A stretch of DNA of 64,000 nt from Bacteroidetes bacterium UBA7662 (GTDB lineage Bacteria > Bacteroidota > Bacteroidia > UBA7662), in NCBI GenBank assembly GCA_002483345.1, contig DLHS01000015.1, positions 1,197 through 65,196 of the forward strand. Reading direction: 5' to 3'. This document shows positions 63,781-64,000 of this stretch, piece by piece. The translations under genes and the position numbers were made by a program. Position 1 is the first letter of the stretch, and each line of letters opens with the position of its first letter. The notes beneath the pieces are model-generated. The model searched no databases and was not told the origin of the DNA. It worked only from the letters and a program-made list of their open reading frames with translations.

Positions 63781-63796
63781 CCCGCATTAATGCGGG
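63781..63796. other. Perfect 16-bp palindromic hairpin in the tRNA-His leader
   Basis: CCCGCAT-TA-ATGCGGG, a 7-bp stem with a 2-nt spacer, ending 6 bases before the tRNA. It is followed by AAAA, not T, so it is not a terminator on this strand. It may help 5'-end processing of the tRNA or halt read-through from asnB. Confidence 0.6.
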
Positions 63797-63802
63797 AAAA
63801 TG

Positions 63803-63876
63803 GTGGTTGTAGCTCAGTTGGTTAGAGCACTAGATTGTGGTTCTAGGGGTCGTGGGTTCGAGCCCCATCTTCCACC
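63803..63876 (+). tRNA. tRNA-His (anticodon GTG)
   Basis: The full cloverleaf fits: T8-A9, D-stem GCTC, anticodon stem CTAGA/TCTAG around TTGTGGT (anticodon GTG), T-arm GTGGG-TTCGAGC-CCCAT. An extra G at 63802 can pair with the discriminator C at 63876, as required for His tRNA. The acceptor stem has two T-T mismatches (positions 5-68 and 6-67). The 3' CCA is not encoded. Confidence 0.95.
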
Positions 63877-63880
63877 CAAA

Positions 63881-63907
63881 AAGTCCCGTTTTACGGGACT
63901 TTTTTGT
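63881..63907 (+). terminator. Terminator after tRNA-His
   Basis: AAGTCCCGT (63881-63889) pairs with ACGGGACTT (63893-63901) around TTT, followed by TTTTTGTTTT. The stem also serves the opposite strand because A-tracts precede it. Confidence 0.92.
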
Positions 63908-64000
63908 TTTTATCTGGTTTTCGGATTATGATCAGAGATTCCTGCCCGACAAAGGCATAGCCCAGATCATAACAGAAGTAATAGGTATTACCTGCAGCAG
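63891..64000 (-). CDS. Possible 3' end of a leftward gene (partial)
   Basis: On the minus strand a frame is open from the right edge to a TAA at 63891-63893 and gives a protein-like tail (AAGNTYYFCYDLGYAF, ending IIRKPDKNKKVP). It is convergent to the tRNA, and its stop lies inside the shared terminator stem. Only 36 codons are visible, so this is a weak call. No family is recognised. Confidence 0.4.
   Translation of the reverse strand, partial: AAGNTYYFCYDLGYAFVGQESLIIIRKPDKNKKVP

Noticed and set aside
63781..63796. Palindrome CCCGCATTAATGCGGG as a terminator of asnB
   Set aside because: It is followed by AAAA rather than a T-run on the plus strand and lies inside the tRNA leader, so a terminator is unlikely there.

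Overview
The window comes from a member of the Bacteroidota (Bacteroidetes). The evidence is: many secreted proteins with type IX secretion system (T9SS) tails; a GLPGLI plus carboxypeptidase-like/beta-barrel gene pair; a type-B succinate dehydrogenase in the order C-A-B; an RprXY-like two-component pair; hybrid kinases; and recurrent TAnnTTTG promoter elements with few Shine-Dalgarno sequences. A class-level placement (Chitinophagia or Saprospiria) is plausible but not resolved. The region is ordinary chromosome. I see no phage, insertion sequence, CRISPR array or rRNA. One tRNA gene (His) lies near the right end.

Layout. 1-7020 (-): a giant surface protein, cut by the left edge, whose window part is largely a 19-copy tandem array of 234-bp Ig-like repeats. 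7411-9522: groES-groEL behind an unusual promoter region. 9548-13134: GLPGLI gene and outer-membrane barrel gene. 13252-16658: sdhCAB. 16767-20703: a gliding-type (T9SS type B) surface protein, ribE and a DUF2461 gene. 20700-26238 (-): TPR hybrid kinase, then a lipoprotein/AbgT/YceI operon. 26312-28966: HDAC-like deacetylase, DUF4412-like protein and two Nudix hydrolases. 29016-36977: alkaline phosphatase, response regulator and kinase, a hybrid kinase, and a small T9SS cargo. 36981-45801: MBL hydrolase, P460-like lipoprotein, Mpl, lone receiver, exonuclease, MtaB, then a four-gene reverse operon ending in a thioredoxin-like protein and a haem/copper T9SS enzyme. 45883-49659: guaA, lipoprotein, RsmB-like methyltransferase. 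49662-56012 (-): trans-sulfuration enzyme, SBBP surface protein, MarR and YceI, DUF4442, PhoD-like phosphatase. 56103-63739: fused FtcD, OstA-like protein, glycosyltransferase, flippase and AsnB. 63803-63876: tRNA-His.

Main hunt result. A specific DNA architecture occurs three times: four TTAA-cored direct repeats whose starts are spaced exactly 11, 10 and 11 bp. They precede the GLPGLI/barrel operon (9549-9584), lie between the RprXY-like operon and the hybrid kinase (32849-32884), and precede a T9SS cargo gene (36010-36045). In the first and third copies the fourth repeat lies exactly 27 bp before a TAnnTTTG-like -7 element. This is the geometry of an OmpR/PhoB-type activator site. The adjacent regulator at 30165-30860 is the obvious candidate to bind it, which would make these genes a local cell-envelope regulon.

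Other notable points: several genes whose -7 element sits 3-4 bases before the start codon, suggesting leaderless mRNAs; a redoxin and a cytochrome/copper-monooxygenase, often fused elsewhere, here encoded as two adjacent exported proteins; four half-sites around the YceI promoter next to a MarR gene; phased inverted repeats upstream of groES; and mosaic cassette shuffling in the giant repeat gene.
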